Positions 7,334 through 13,530 of a DNA stretch of 35,653 nucleotides are shown here, piece by piece. The notes beneath the pieces are model-generated. The model ran no database searches. It worked only from the letters and a program-made list of their open reading frames with translations, and had not been told where the DNA came from. The stretch spans positions 1 through 35,653 of IMG/VR virus record IMGVR_UViG_3300032163_000062. The stretch is one strand, 5' to 3'. How positions within the stretch are numbered: position 1 is the first letter of the stretch; each line of letters starts with the position of its first letter. The DNA comes from a virus. The position numbers and the translations under genes were made by a program.

Positions 7334-7362
7334 TTGCAATCTCACCTGTCAGGCTCTATTAT
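7334..7362 (+). promoter_or_regulatory. Candidate promoter of the lipoprotein gene
   Basis: TTGCAA (7334-7339), a 17-nt spacer and TATTAT (7357-7362) fit sigma70. The expected transcription start, near 7369, falls at or beside the ATG at 7370, so a transcript from here would be almost leaderless. It may be a chance match. Confidence 0.35.
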
Positions 7363-7648
7363 GGTGCCGATGAAAAAAATGATTGCCCTTGTGCTATCAG
7401 CGCTCCTGCTTTCCTCTTGTCTGCAGAAGCCGCCGCCTACCACCCCGGTACTCGCCCCGTTCATCCTGAAGTATGGGAAGCCTGCAATCACAAGTGACGA
7501 AAAGCCTAAAATCAAGGACAGTATCTACACTATGACCTTTGATTTCTTGCCAAAGGAGAAATCTTGGATCATAGTTAAACTATATTGGACGCAAGGCATG
7601 AAGGAATGGAAGGTGGAATCCGTTCACGACTATAGTTCCGGCCAGTAG
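7361..7648 (+). CDS. Predicted lipoprotein, moron-like
   Basis: The protein begins MVPMKKMIALVLSALLLSSC. It has a basic start, a hydrophobic core and the lipobox LSSC, so signal peptidase II cleavage and lipid attachment at Cys20 are expected. The mature part (about 75 aa) begins with a Pro-rich stretch and contains two amphipathic beta-like segments (DSIYTMTFDFLPKEKSWIIV, then KLYWTQGMKEWKVESVHDY). ATG 7370 (MKKMIAL) is an alternative start, and an in-frame extension from 7232 is unlikely. Small phage lipoproteins expressed apart from the lytic genes often act in superinfection exclusion or host surface change; that role is inference. Local base composition is AT-richer than the leftward genes. 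Confidence 0.75.
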   Translation: MVPMKKMIALVLSALLLSSCLQKPPPTTPVLAPFILKYGKPAITSDEKPKIKDSIYTMTFDFLPKEKSWIIVKLYWTQGMKEWKVESVHDYSSGQ

Positions 7649-7746
7649 CCCAGCCTACTTCCACGCCCCGAGCGCCCGCCCTGCCTCGTAGACAAGCGCT
7701 GCCAGCTAAAAACCGTGCCAAGTACCTGCTTTAGCCGGGAAATATA
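7649..7746. other. Short gap after the lipoprotein gene
   Basis: I see no gene and no clear terminator in these roughly 100 bases. Transcription from the lipoprotein gene may run on into the next two genes. Confidence 0.4.
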
Positions 7747-7765
7747 TTTGCAACTATTTTGCAAA
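7747..7765. promoter_or_regulatory. Perfect inverted repeat upstream of the cassette promoter
   Basis: TTTGCAA-CTATT-TTGCAAA is a perfect 7-bp arm repeat centred near 7756, about 50 bp before the expected transcription start and just upstream of the -35 box. This is a classical place for an activator or second operator. Confidence 0.6.
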
Positions 7766-7770
7766 ACCAC

Positions 7771-7799
7771 TTGACAATAACCTATCGGTAGGTTATATT
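7771..7799 (+). promoter_or_regulatory. Strong sigma70 promoter with built-in palindromic operator
   Basis: TTGACA (7771-7776), a 17-nt spacer and TATATT (7794-7799) are almost consensus. The spacer is nearly filled by ATAACCTA-TCGG-TAGGTTAT (7777-7796), an 8-bp-arm inverted repeat that runs into the -10. A protein bound there would block RNA polymerase, so this promoter is probably repressed. It lies 21 nt before the first well-supported start codon. Confidence 0.85.
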
Positions 7800-7820
7800 T
7801 GAGGCATGGAGGATAGAGAA

Positions 7821-8087
7821 ATGACAAAGCAAGAGAGAGCGGATGAAGTGAAGGCGATTGTTGACAAAACAGAACCTATTGCCCAGTGGGGCGGATCGTC
7901 GAAAGCCTGGTCGTCGCCTGATGGATCGAAGGTAAGGGTATACGTCAACAACAAAAAAGCAGAATCCAGTGCGTGGATCGATATCAAGGATGATGAAATC
8001 ATACTGCATGAGACAAGAGGTAACTCGATGACCCGGAACGCAATTGCCGAAGCCCTGCATATACCGATGGCCAAAGTCCGGATGTAG
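7821..8087 (+). CDS. Unknown 88-aa protein under the operator-controlled promoter
   Basis: The ATG at 7821 is chosen because GGAGG (7808-7812) stands 8 nt upstream; an ATG at 7806 lies at the predicted transcription start. The protein has an N-terminal helix (MTKQERADEVKAIVDKTE), a beta-rich middle (KVRVYVNNKKAESSAWIDIK) and a C-terminal segment (SMTRNAIAEALHIPMAKVRM) that could form a helix-turn-helix-like pair. I cannot assign a family. The regulated promoter raises the possibility that it is an autoregulator or a lysogeny/exclusion protein. Confidence 0.75.
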   Translation: MTKQERADEVKAIVDKTEPIAQWGGSSKAWSSPDGSKVRVYVNNKKAESSAWIDIKDDEIILHETRGNSMTRNAIAEALHIPMAKVRM

Positions 8088-8096
8088 GAGGATTAA

Positions 8097-8435
8097 ATGA
8101 CAAACATCAAAATAGGCGACAAGGTACGGATGAATAACACCTATCTTGCAACCCTTACTATGGCTGATGCAAAAAAGGAAAGAAGACGTAGTTACGTTGT
8201 GACGAAAATAAGGATCATCTCCACTGATGGAGTGTGTAGGGTAGATATGATAGATGGCCGTGGACAGGCAACGGCTACCGCGATGGGGTGGATCGTACCC
8301 TCCACAGTATCCTCCGCCGCCCGCGCCCTCGGCTCCCGCACGAGCGCCGCGAAAAAAGCCTCCAGCCGCGAGAACGGGAAGCGGCCCCCGAAACCAGGAT
8401 CACGGCCGCGCGGACGGCCACCAAACAAAAGATAA
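8097..8435 (+). CDS. Small protein with SH3-like N-terminus and AT-hook tail
   Basis: A 112-aa protein with GGAGG (8087-8091) before ATG 8097. The N-terminal 65 residues (TNIKIGDKVRMNNTYLATLT ... SYVVTKIRIISTDGVCRVDM) resemble a small beta-barrel with a conserved GDKV turn. The last 40 residues are Lys/Arg/Pro/Ser-rich and end in GSRPRGRPPNKR, which carries the GRP core of an AT-hook flanked by Arg/Pro. Such a tail binds the minor groove of AT-rich DNA. It is co-transcribed with the 88-aa gene and ends just before a terminator. A nucleoid-protein-like or transcription-modulating role is inferred. Confidence 0.75.
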   Translation: MTNIKIGDKVRMNNTYLATLTMADAKKERRRSYVVTKIRIISTDGVCRVDMIDGRGQATATAMGWIVPSTVSSAARALGSRTSAAKKASSRENGKRPPKPGSRPRGRPPNKR

Positions 8436-8451
8436 ACTGTCAGAGAACAAG

Positions 8452-8475
8452 AGCCGCAGTAATGCGGCTTTTTTT
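8452..8475 (+). terminator. Rho-independent terminator of the rightward cassette
   Basis: AGCCGCA-GTAA-TGCGGCT forms a perfect 7-bp stem with a four-base loop, followed by seven T. It stands 16 nt after the AT-hook gene and meets the end of the leftward lysis genes. On the minus strand there is no U-tract after the stem, so it should act rightward only. Confidence 0.93.
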
Positions 8476-8476
8476 A

Positions 8477-9052
8477 TCACCACCACCCCAGAGCGTGGCC
8501 CGTGAGATACGCGATAGCGCCTAGCCCCACCACCCCCCCGCCTACCCCTACGATCTGCCATGGTAGCAGCTTCGCTTGTTCGGCTATCAGGGCGGCGGCA
8601 GAGTCCCTTCTCAGAGCATCCCCGGCCTCACGGGCCGCCGCTAAGTCCACGGAGAGCTTGCCGAACGAGATCGTGAGCTTGTCCAGCGAGGTCTGCAATC
8701 TCCCCTGCGCCAGCCCCGATGCTACCAGCGCCGCCGATGAGTCTGTCAATTGTTGATCGAGCATCACCGAGCTGGCCCGCAAGGACAGTATTTGTATGTT
8801 GAGCGTCTGCAAATCGTCGCTCTGCTGTAACACGAGCTGCTGTTGCGTTTGCGCTTTCAATTCGAGCACTGCCAAGGTCAAGTCGGCTTGCAGCAAGGCT
8901 TCCAGCGGCGTCAGTGAGGGCGCTATCGAGCCGCTTGTTGTCATCGGCGAGTCTGGCTCTTGCCCCCATAAGCGGACCGATAAGAGCAAACCAGCCAACA
9001 CAAGCGCACAAAGCAGCCCCCAAAAGTATAAGGCCCGCCGCGATGGCAACAT
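8477..9052 (-). CDS. Membrane/coiled-coil protein, spanin-like (frame A)
   Basis: A 191-aa protein with an N-terminal membrane helix (ALYFWGLLCALVLAGLLLSV), a long Leu/Gln/Ala-rich helical section with heptad character (about 50-150) and a second, Gly-rich hydrophobic segment at the C-terminus (VGVGGGVVGLGAIAYLTGHA) ending in WW. This layout fits a protein crossing the periplasm between two membranes, as spanins do, but no clean lipobox is present. Its start lies only 7 nt after that of a second membrane/coiled-coil gene in another frame, with 425 nt of overlap. The 150 nt beyond the overlap are open and protein-like, which supports this frame. Confidence 0.6.
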   Translation of the reverse strand: MLPSRRALYFWGLLCALVLAGLLLSVRLWGQEPDSPMTTSGSIAPSLTPLEALLQADLTLAVLELKAQTQQQLVLQQSDDLQTLNIQILSLRASSVMLDQQLTDSSAALVASGLAQGRLQTSLDKLTISFGKLSVDLAAAREAGDALRRDSAAALIAEQAKLLPWQIVGVGGGVVGLGAIAYLTGHALGWW

Positions 9053-9059
9053 TCTTCAT
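8628..9059 (-). CDS. Membrane/coiled-coil protein, i-spanin-like (frame B)
   Basis: A 143-aa protein starting MKNVAIAAGLILLGAALCAC: one membrane helix, then a long Ala/Arg/Asp/Leu helical domain (RARLADDNKRLDSALTDAAG onward) and a Gly-rich C-terminus. The ATG at 9059 overlaps the upstream zinc-ribbon stop as ATGA, the commonest joint in this genome. A longer start at 9137 would overlap that gene. A single N-terminal anchor plus periplasmic coiled coil is the usual inner-membrane spanin plan. Nearly the whole gene is nested within frame A, reminiscent of embedded Rz/Rz1 pairs. One of the two could still be a shadow. Confidence 0.6.
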   Translation of the reverse strand: MKNVAIAAGLILLGAALCACVGWFALIGPLMGARARLADDNKRLDSALTDAAGSLAASRLDLGSARIESANATAARVTAERRFADAQHTNTVLAGQLGDARSTIDRLIGGAGSIGAGAGEIADLAGQAHDLVRQALRGLSGGP

Positions 9060-9241
9060 GACCCTATCGAAACGATCTTTGTGAAATCGGCGGTGGAACT
9101 CCATTTGGTAGTATAACTGTTCTTTTGTTCGCCGCATTTCACACAATAGATTTTGGTCTCATTCGAGTTTTGCGTGAGTGGCTTGGTAATGGAACGAGTC
9201 CTATACTCACCACAGGCACAATAGACTCTTGTTTGCACCAT
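9056..9241 (-). CDS. Small zinc-ribbon protein in lysis module
   Basis: A 61-aa protein from ATG 9241, which follows the holin stop by one base (TGATATG). Two cysteine pairs, CACG near residue 8 and CVKCG near residue 33, are spaced as in a zinc ribbon, with polar Thr/Ser/Lys-rich loops between and after. The frame is open further upstream but would overlap the holin. A structural or regulatory role is possible; nothing identifies a partner. Confidence 0.65.
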   Translation of the reverse strand: MVQTRVYCACGEYRTRSITKPLTQNSNETKIYCVKCGEQKNSYTTKWSSTADFTKIVSIGS

Positions 9242-9242
9242 A

Positions 9243-9503
9243 TCATTGTCCGAGAATGGTAGTCTTGCCAGTCTTGTAGGCATAGGCCGCGAGAGCACTG
9301 TAGATGAACGCCATCAGCGCGATCTTCAACGCGCCCTCGAACCAGAACTTCGCCACTGCGGCGGGGATCGCCAGCATGAGCGGCAGAAGCGGATACCACC
9401 GTTCAAGCGTGGCCTTCGGGTCAAAAACCGTGGTGAGAATCTTGGCCAGACCTACGATTGCCGCAACAAGGGCAACGTCAATTCCGATAGATGTTAAGTC
9501 CAT
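9243..9503 (-). CDS. Holin-like protein with three membrane helices
   Basis: An 86-aa protein with hydrophobic segments at about residues 5-27 (IGIDVALVAAIVGLAKILTT), 39-56 (PLLPLMLAIPAAVAKFWF) and 58-76 (ALKIALMAFIYSALAAYAY), charged loops between them and a short polar tail. Size, topology and position two genes after the M23 peptidase fit a class I holin, which would open the inner membrane for the endolysin. A ribosome site GGGAGAGG precedes the ATG. Function is inferred from topology and context. Confidence 0.75.
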   Translation of the reverse strand: MDLTSIGIDVALVAAIVGLAKILTTVFDPKATLERWYPLLPLMLAIPAAVAKFWFEGALKIALMAFIYSALAAYAYKTGKTTILGQ

Positions 9504-9512
9504 AACCTCTCC

Positions 9513-9731
9513 CTATGAGTTTAATTCTGGGAATAGATCATCTATACTTTTCGCCCGCTTGACTCCAATGCCGAGCCGGGCAAGCCATATCGTCCATCGT
9601 GTCCGCAAGTTCGGTTTTTCGTTCGTCCAGATTTTCGATAGACTGAACTCAGACATCAGCGAACAATACGTAATCGGTGGTTCGCCCAGGTCAAGAGTTT
9701 GCGCATCGGATGAAGTGACTGATGTTCGCAT
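9513..9731 (-). CDS. Hypothetical 72-aa protein between endolysin and holin
   Basis: The ATG at 9731 has GGGAGGA about 4 nt upstream. The protein has an Asp/Ser/Thr-rich N-terminus, then SLSKIWTNEKPNLRTRWTIW and an amphipathic Arg-rich section ending SIDDLFPELNS. No signal, membrane helix or known domain is evident. Its place inside the lysis module suggests an antiholin or regulator, but nothing else supports that. Confidence 0.6.
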   Translation of the reverse strand: MRTSVTSSDAQTLDLGEPPITYCSLMSEFSLSKIWTNEKPNLRTRWTIWLARLGIGVKRAKSIDDLFPELNS

Positions 9732-9741
9732 ATCTTCCTCC

Positions 9742-10161
9742 CTATGGATATTTCTTTGGAACTTGCATCACGATTTCCGGGTCTACCCACCGCCTGATTT
9801 GCAAATGGACATGCGGGCGCGGTGCTTCTTTCGGCACAGCGGCCAGAGAACCCAATATCTGCCCCATGGTCACGACCTGCCCAACCCGCACGCGCACCAA
9901 GTCAAGGTGACTGTAGGTTATCTGCACCGGGTCCACCGCGAGGTCCTTGTTGACCACGTCCACCGTCATCCCGCCGGGGTCCGCCGCAGGGTAGACCGCC
10001 TGCACCGTGCCGGGCACGCTGTTGAGCACCTCCTGCCCGACGGTCCCCGCGAAGTCCAGCCCCATGTGGTTCGGGCGGATCACCGAGCGGAAAAGATCGC
10101 TCTTGGTGAATGTCGCCAGCGGGTACACAAAATCTACGCCGAGAATCCAGTTCTTGTTCAC
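9742..10161 (-). CDS. M23-family (LytM) peptidase, probable endolysin
   Basis: A 139-aa protein with the M23 zinc-metallopeptidase signature: HMGLD (H32, D36), YSHLD (H85) and PHVHLQI (H117, H119), joined by the usual beta-sandwich pattern (GTVQAVYPA, VGQVVTMGQILGSL). These enzymes cut peptide cross-links in peptidoglycan. The small size, equal to a single catalytic domain without a cell-wall-binding repeat, and the holin three hundred bases downstream argue for host lysis rather than a tail-tip enzyme. The GTG start overlaps the upstream stop (GTGA, 10158-10161) with an AAGGTGGG-like site upstream. No signal peptide is present, so export depends on the holin. Confidence 0.88.
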   Translation of the reverse strand: MNKNWILGVDFVYPLATFTKSDLFRSVIRPNHMGLDFAGTVGQEVLNSVPGTVQAVYPAADPGGMTVDVVNKDLAVDPVQITYSHLDLVRVRVGQVVTMGQILGSLAAVPKEAPRPHVHLQIRRWVDPEIVMQVPKKYP

Positions 10162-10436
10162 TTATTCCCACCTTTTTGGCTAACCACGCCATTAGTTACG
10201 ATCTTAGTCAGATCGGAATATGCGTCGGTTATTTCCGGCGCGACATCGCCGTTGTGCTCTTGTACATGCAGTCCGAGGAGAGCCCACACGCCCCGAGTAA
10301 GAATAGGCACAACGCGCTCAAGCCTGTCGATCCGTTTGGGGCTACGCCACTGCCGGGCCACAAGCGCAGCGAGCGCGACAAGAATGAGCGCCCCTACTGT
10401 GCTGCCGATCCCGATGATAATTCCGTCTGTCATCAT
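10158..10436 (-). CDS. Small single-span membrane protein of the lysis module
   Basis: A 92-aa protein starting MMTDGIIIGIGSTVGALILV: an N-terminal membrane helix (about residues 6-28) followed by a basic stretch (RQWRSPKRIDRLERVV) and a soluble tail. GGGAGGG lies immediately before two adjacent ATGs (10436, 10433), of which the second has the better spacing. It could be a second holin, a pinholin or a membrane regulator of lysis. It is coupled to the M23 peptidase by GTGA. Confidence 0.65.
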   Translation of the reverse strand: MMTDGIIIGIGSTVGALILVALAALVARQWRSPKRIDRLERVVPILTRGVWALLGLHVQEHNGDVAPEITDAYSDLTKIVTNGVVSQKGGNK

Positions 10437-10481
10437 CCCTCCCTCGCTCCATCTCCACGGTGTAGCGTCATCGTTGCTCTC

Positions 10482-11396
10482 CTAACTGTCATAGCCCAAA
10501 TAATTAGCGTACAAAGAGACATTGTTGTAGAGGGTTCCCGTATACAATTTCCTGCTCGCGCCTATTCTTATAAACCCTCTCCAACTAGCCTGTTGTATCT
10601 GAGCCGCCCCAGATGCCGCTTTATGCCCTACTCGTAAAGAAAATCCAACCTTGTAGCTATTGTTGAACCCGGTTGCCCCAGCATCATAATCCCACGCGAT
10701 TACTTCATCCGCAGCATTTTCAAGAGTTGTACTCTTATAACCCACGAGGTATATTTCGGCTCTCTTCGCTCCTACGGGAAGTCCAAGAGCCGCCAGATCC
10801 CAGATGTGCGGAGCAGATGTCAAGTCGGTTAGTCCATTGAGATCAAACCCCGTGAGTGTCCTATTTGCCTCATGCGGCGTCCCGAGGCTCGGCTCCAGCG
10901 CAACAGGCTGGACGACGCCGCCGACGATCTGCCAACCCGCAGCCATTCCACGAACGCGGCAATACTGATTGATCAGCCCGACGCGGCATGTCGTGGCCGA
11001 CCCGCCGGGCCAGAGAATCAACTCTGCGCCCTCGCCATCTAGGATTATTTCCCCCGCTCCCGAATCAATTTTGCTAACCTCGATTTCTCTTCCGAGATTA
11101 TCTGCGAGCGTTGGCAATGCAATGGTACGATCAGAGGCACCTGTAGTGACGGAGATAGTCTCGTATCCGTCATTGTCGAGGACTGTATACCCCGCGCTGG
11201 ATAACACCTTCTCGGTCACCCGCGCGGAACGGTAGGCCCATTTCAGAGAGTTCCATGCCGTCGAGCCATTCCCTACTTTGTGGAGTCCGAGGAGCGCGGC
11301 GTCCGTAACAAATCCAAGCTCCCCCAAAAGGAGCACCGGGTTCGCCGCGGCCCATTCCGCCAGCGTCCCCCTGCGAAGCTGTATCTGACTTGCCAT
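10482..11396 (-). CDS. Tail fibre / receptor-binding protein, Mtd-like N-terminus
   Basis: A 304-aa protein beginning MASQIQLRRGTLAEWAAANP followed by VLLLGELGFVTDAALLGLHKVGNG. This is the short N-terminal motif of many phage tail fibres (IQLRRGT..eW...NPvLa.GE.G..tD), known from the major tropism determinant family. The middle is Gly/Thr/Ser-rich beta structure and the C-terminus reads as a separate lectin- or knob-like domain (AEIYLVGYKSTTLENAADE ... YKVGFSLRVGH). It probably forms a trimeric distal fibre that binds the host surface. It is the last structural gene before lysis. Confidence 0.8.
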   Translation of the reverse strand: MASQIQLRRGTLAEWAAANPVLLLGELGFVTDAALLGLHKVGNGSTAWNSLKWAYRSARVTEKVLSSAGYTVLDNDGYETISVTTGASDRTIALPTLADNLGREIEVSKIDSGAGEIILDGEGAELILWPGGSATTCRVGLINQYCRVRGMAAGWQIVGGVVQPVALEPSLGTPHEANRTLTGFDLNGLTDLTSAPHIWDLAALGLPVGAKRAEIYLVGYKSTTLENAADEVIAWDYDAGATGFNNSYKVGFSLRVGHKAASGAAQIQQASWRGFIRIGASRKLYTGTLYNNVSLYANYLGYDS

Positions 11397-11410
11397 CTAT
11401 AGCCTGCCTC

Positions 11411-12049
11411 TCATACCCAGATTCCTATCTGTCTCAATCTCAGGGTATTTGTTACACCGTCAGTTGGGACCAGCGATGCATACCAATCAAATTTCTTGTC
11501 ATTAACTGGGACATCAATATCCCCTATTAAAGATGCTGATGCAAAACTCGGGGGCGAGCCTCCACCGGCGTTGAAGCCCATATTTCTTCGCGAATAGCCA
11601 TTAGCATTTGTTGCACCATTTGGTCTGAGATAAAGGAGGGCAGAAACACCCGTAGCGGTTCCTCCGTTGGATGTAATTTCGAAGATCAACCTGGCGCCCC
11701 TGGTATTTGTATTTCCTAGCGTGATGATAGATATGCCATTTTGCCATACACTCTGAGTGAATGGTACGGATTGAACAAGAAGATGAGCAGGCTCGTCATC
11801 ATTAAAAAGATAGAGACGCCCCATTCTATAAGCAGAACTAAGAAACTGTGCATCTGGTAGATCATCAAGTATATTCCCCGCTGAATCGGTGACGCTGGAC
11901 GCGGCTTCCCGTCCTATATTATATATTCTTCCTGCAGCATCGGAGCCTTTAAGTGATCCCCCGAAAATTGATCCATCATTAAGATGCAGGTCCCCAACAA
12001 TTTCAGTCCGTGCCGAGGGGAAGCCGCCATCGATCCTCGTCTTTACCAT
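11411..12049 (-). CDS. Tail fibre or tail tip protein
   Basis: A 212-aa protein whose N-terminus (VKTRIDGGFPSARTEIVGDL HLNDGSIFGG) and repeated short beta stretches (ISIITLGNTNT, ARLIFEITSNG, SALLYLRPNGAT) resemble fibre proteins. The Asn/Ser/Gly content is high and base composition is AT-richer than in the capsid genes, common for receptor-binding genes exchanged between phages. It overlaps the hub gene by 7 nt and precedes the Mtd-like fibre, so the two probably form one adsorption device. Exact function unknown. Confidence 0.7.
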   Translation of the reverse strand: MVKTRIDGGFPSARTEIVGDLHLNDGSIFGGSLKGSDAAGRIYNIGREAASSVTDSAGNILDDLPDAQFLSSAYRMGRLYLFNDDEPAHLLVQSVPFTQSVWQNGISIITLGNTNTRGARLIFEITSNGGTATGVSALLYLRPNGATNANGYSRRNMGFNAGGGSPPSFASASLIGDIDVPVNDKKFDWYASLVPTDGVTNTLRLRQIGIWV

Positions 12050-13530
12050 GACGATGCCGTCCCGCCGTCATAGACAAAATCCCAGGTCGCGGTATCCGCG
12101 GCGCCACCATCAAGGGTGATATCGATAATTTCAGTGAAGCCTAGTGGCGCGGTGCCGCTCGTGGACGTGGACAGCGCAGTGTAGGCTGTTATGCCCTCAA
12201 GCTGGTAGCTGATTTCTTCTGTAAATAAATTATCGACGGCCTCCGTCACGACACATGTGTTATTGATTGATAGCCAGCTCGTTTCTTGCACCGCTACGAT
12301 GTCGCCCGGATTAAAAGCTGTCTTTGATTTCGCATAATAAATGAATGCGACATATTTATAATAGCGCGTCGTTGCACTACTGAGCTTTTCCGCATCAGCC
12401 TGCGCATATATCCAGTCCGTTTCGATATCGAGTATCTTGTCCGATATCAGCGGATTCGGCGTCTCTGTCCAATTCAGCACCGTTTTGCAGATTGCATTCC
12501 CTATCACGTCGAGCTTGGTGATATAATGCTGCGCGCTATCCTCGTTGTGTATCTTCAGCTTCGCCCGCTTCAATTCATCAGTGAATGTATCAACTATGAT
12601 CCCTGATTCGGCGATGATGTCTAGCACGCATCCGTTGACGCCGACAATTTCATAATTGTTGTACTCGTAGTCGATGTAAATGTCTTTTGTATCAGAATCG
12701 ACAGGATAATAGGCGCCGGCGGCAAGCGGGATGTTGCATTTTAGCGTTGCCGTTCCCCCCGTTGTATCAGATGCCACGACTACGCTGCCGAATGTATCCT
12801 GCTCCCACCACTTCACGCGAACGCCATCGTATTCTCTTTGCGCACGCGATATCCTAAATGAGCCGAGCATGTTCCCCCCGGCCCCGGCATTCAAAACATT
12901 CGCGCCAGCAGAGACAGAGGCCGGGGCAAAGTTGTAGAGCTGCAACTTGCCCGCATCCGTGAAATAAAAGGCGTAGCCATATTCAAAAGTGATTTTCGAG
13001 AGCGCATCCCAATAAGTGGTATCGCCCTTGATCACAATATAATTCGGGATCAATTTTGCGACCGCTGGAATGGCGGCATCCGCATCGCCCGCGGTGAGTC
13101 CCGCGGCCACAAGAAGTTGATGGACTATTGATGTCCCGGTCCCCGAAGGCTTGCAAACATCGTAATTCGTCCAGTTAATTGAGGTCATTATTTTGCGCTG
13201 CAGCAGAAAACCCCGGTCGACGCACTCAATTCGTGTAGTATCGATGCGGCTCAATTCAATAATGTCGAAATTGGGTCGGACAATTCCTGTGAACCACGCC
13301 GTGCTGTTTTTCGTGACGGTTATCAAGATATCTTTGTCCGTAGTCATAAGTAAATTATGAATCGTGCTGCTGAATCGGATCGAAAAGGTGAGCGTGTTGA
13401 CGGTCGGACTCAGCTTATTCCAGATCCTGCGACTGCGCTGGCAAGTCTTGCGCATGACTAAATCTGAAACATCCCTATTCCCCGAACCGTCTTGAAAATC
13501 AAGGAGAAAGATAAAGGTATCGGCCCACAT
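12043..13530 (-). CDS. Tail hub / baseplate-type protein
   Basis: A 495-aa protein. ATG 13530 is preferred because it forms a TGATG joint with the tape-measure stop; an upstream ATG (13557) would lie inside that gene. The sequence is beta-rich throughout (LTFSIRFSSTIHNLLMTTDK, DILITVTKNSTAWFTGIVRP, TRIECVDRGFLL) with a segment KGDTTYWDALSKITFEYGYA that resembles hub proteins of the gp27/gpD-like fold. In siphophages the gene after the tape measure usually encodes the distal tail or hub proteins that attach to the tube end. Assignment rests on position and fold pattern. Confidence 0.7.
   Translation of the reverse strand: MWADTFIFLLDFQDGSGNRDVSDLVMRKTCQRSRRIWNKLSPTVNTLTFSIRFSSTIHNLLMTTDKDILITVTKNSTAWFTGIVRPNFDIIELSRIDTTRIECVDRGFLLQRKIMTSINWTNYDVCKPSGTGTSIVHQLLVAAGLTAGDADAAIPAVAKLIPNYIVIKGDTTYWDALSKITFEYGYAFYFTDAGKLQLYNFAPASVSAGANVLNAGAGGNMLGSFRISRAQREYDGVRVKWWEQDTFGSVVVASDTTGGTATLKCNIPLAAGAYYPVDSDTKDIYIDYEYNNYEIVGVNGCVLDIIAESGIIVDTFTDELKRAKLKIHNEDSAQHYITKLDVIGNAICKTVLNWTETPNPLISDKILDIETDWIYAQADAEKLSSATTRYYKYVAFIYYAKSKTAFNPGDIVAVQETSWLSINNTCVVTEAVDNLFTEEISYQLEGITAYTALSTSTSGTAPLGFTEIIDITLDGGAADTATWDFVYDGGTASSW

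Noticed and set aside
8452-8475. Hairpin as a terminator for the leftward lysis genes too
   Set aside because: The minus-strand side has no U-tract after the stem, so only rightward termination is supported.
9304-10485. Long plus-strand open frame of 393 codons
   Set aside because: It lies opposite the holin, the M23 peptidase and two further coupled genes; its composition (Arg/His/Pro-rich) is that of an antisense frame in GC-rich coding DNA.
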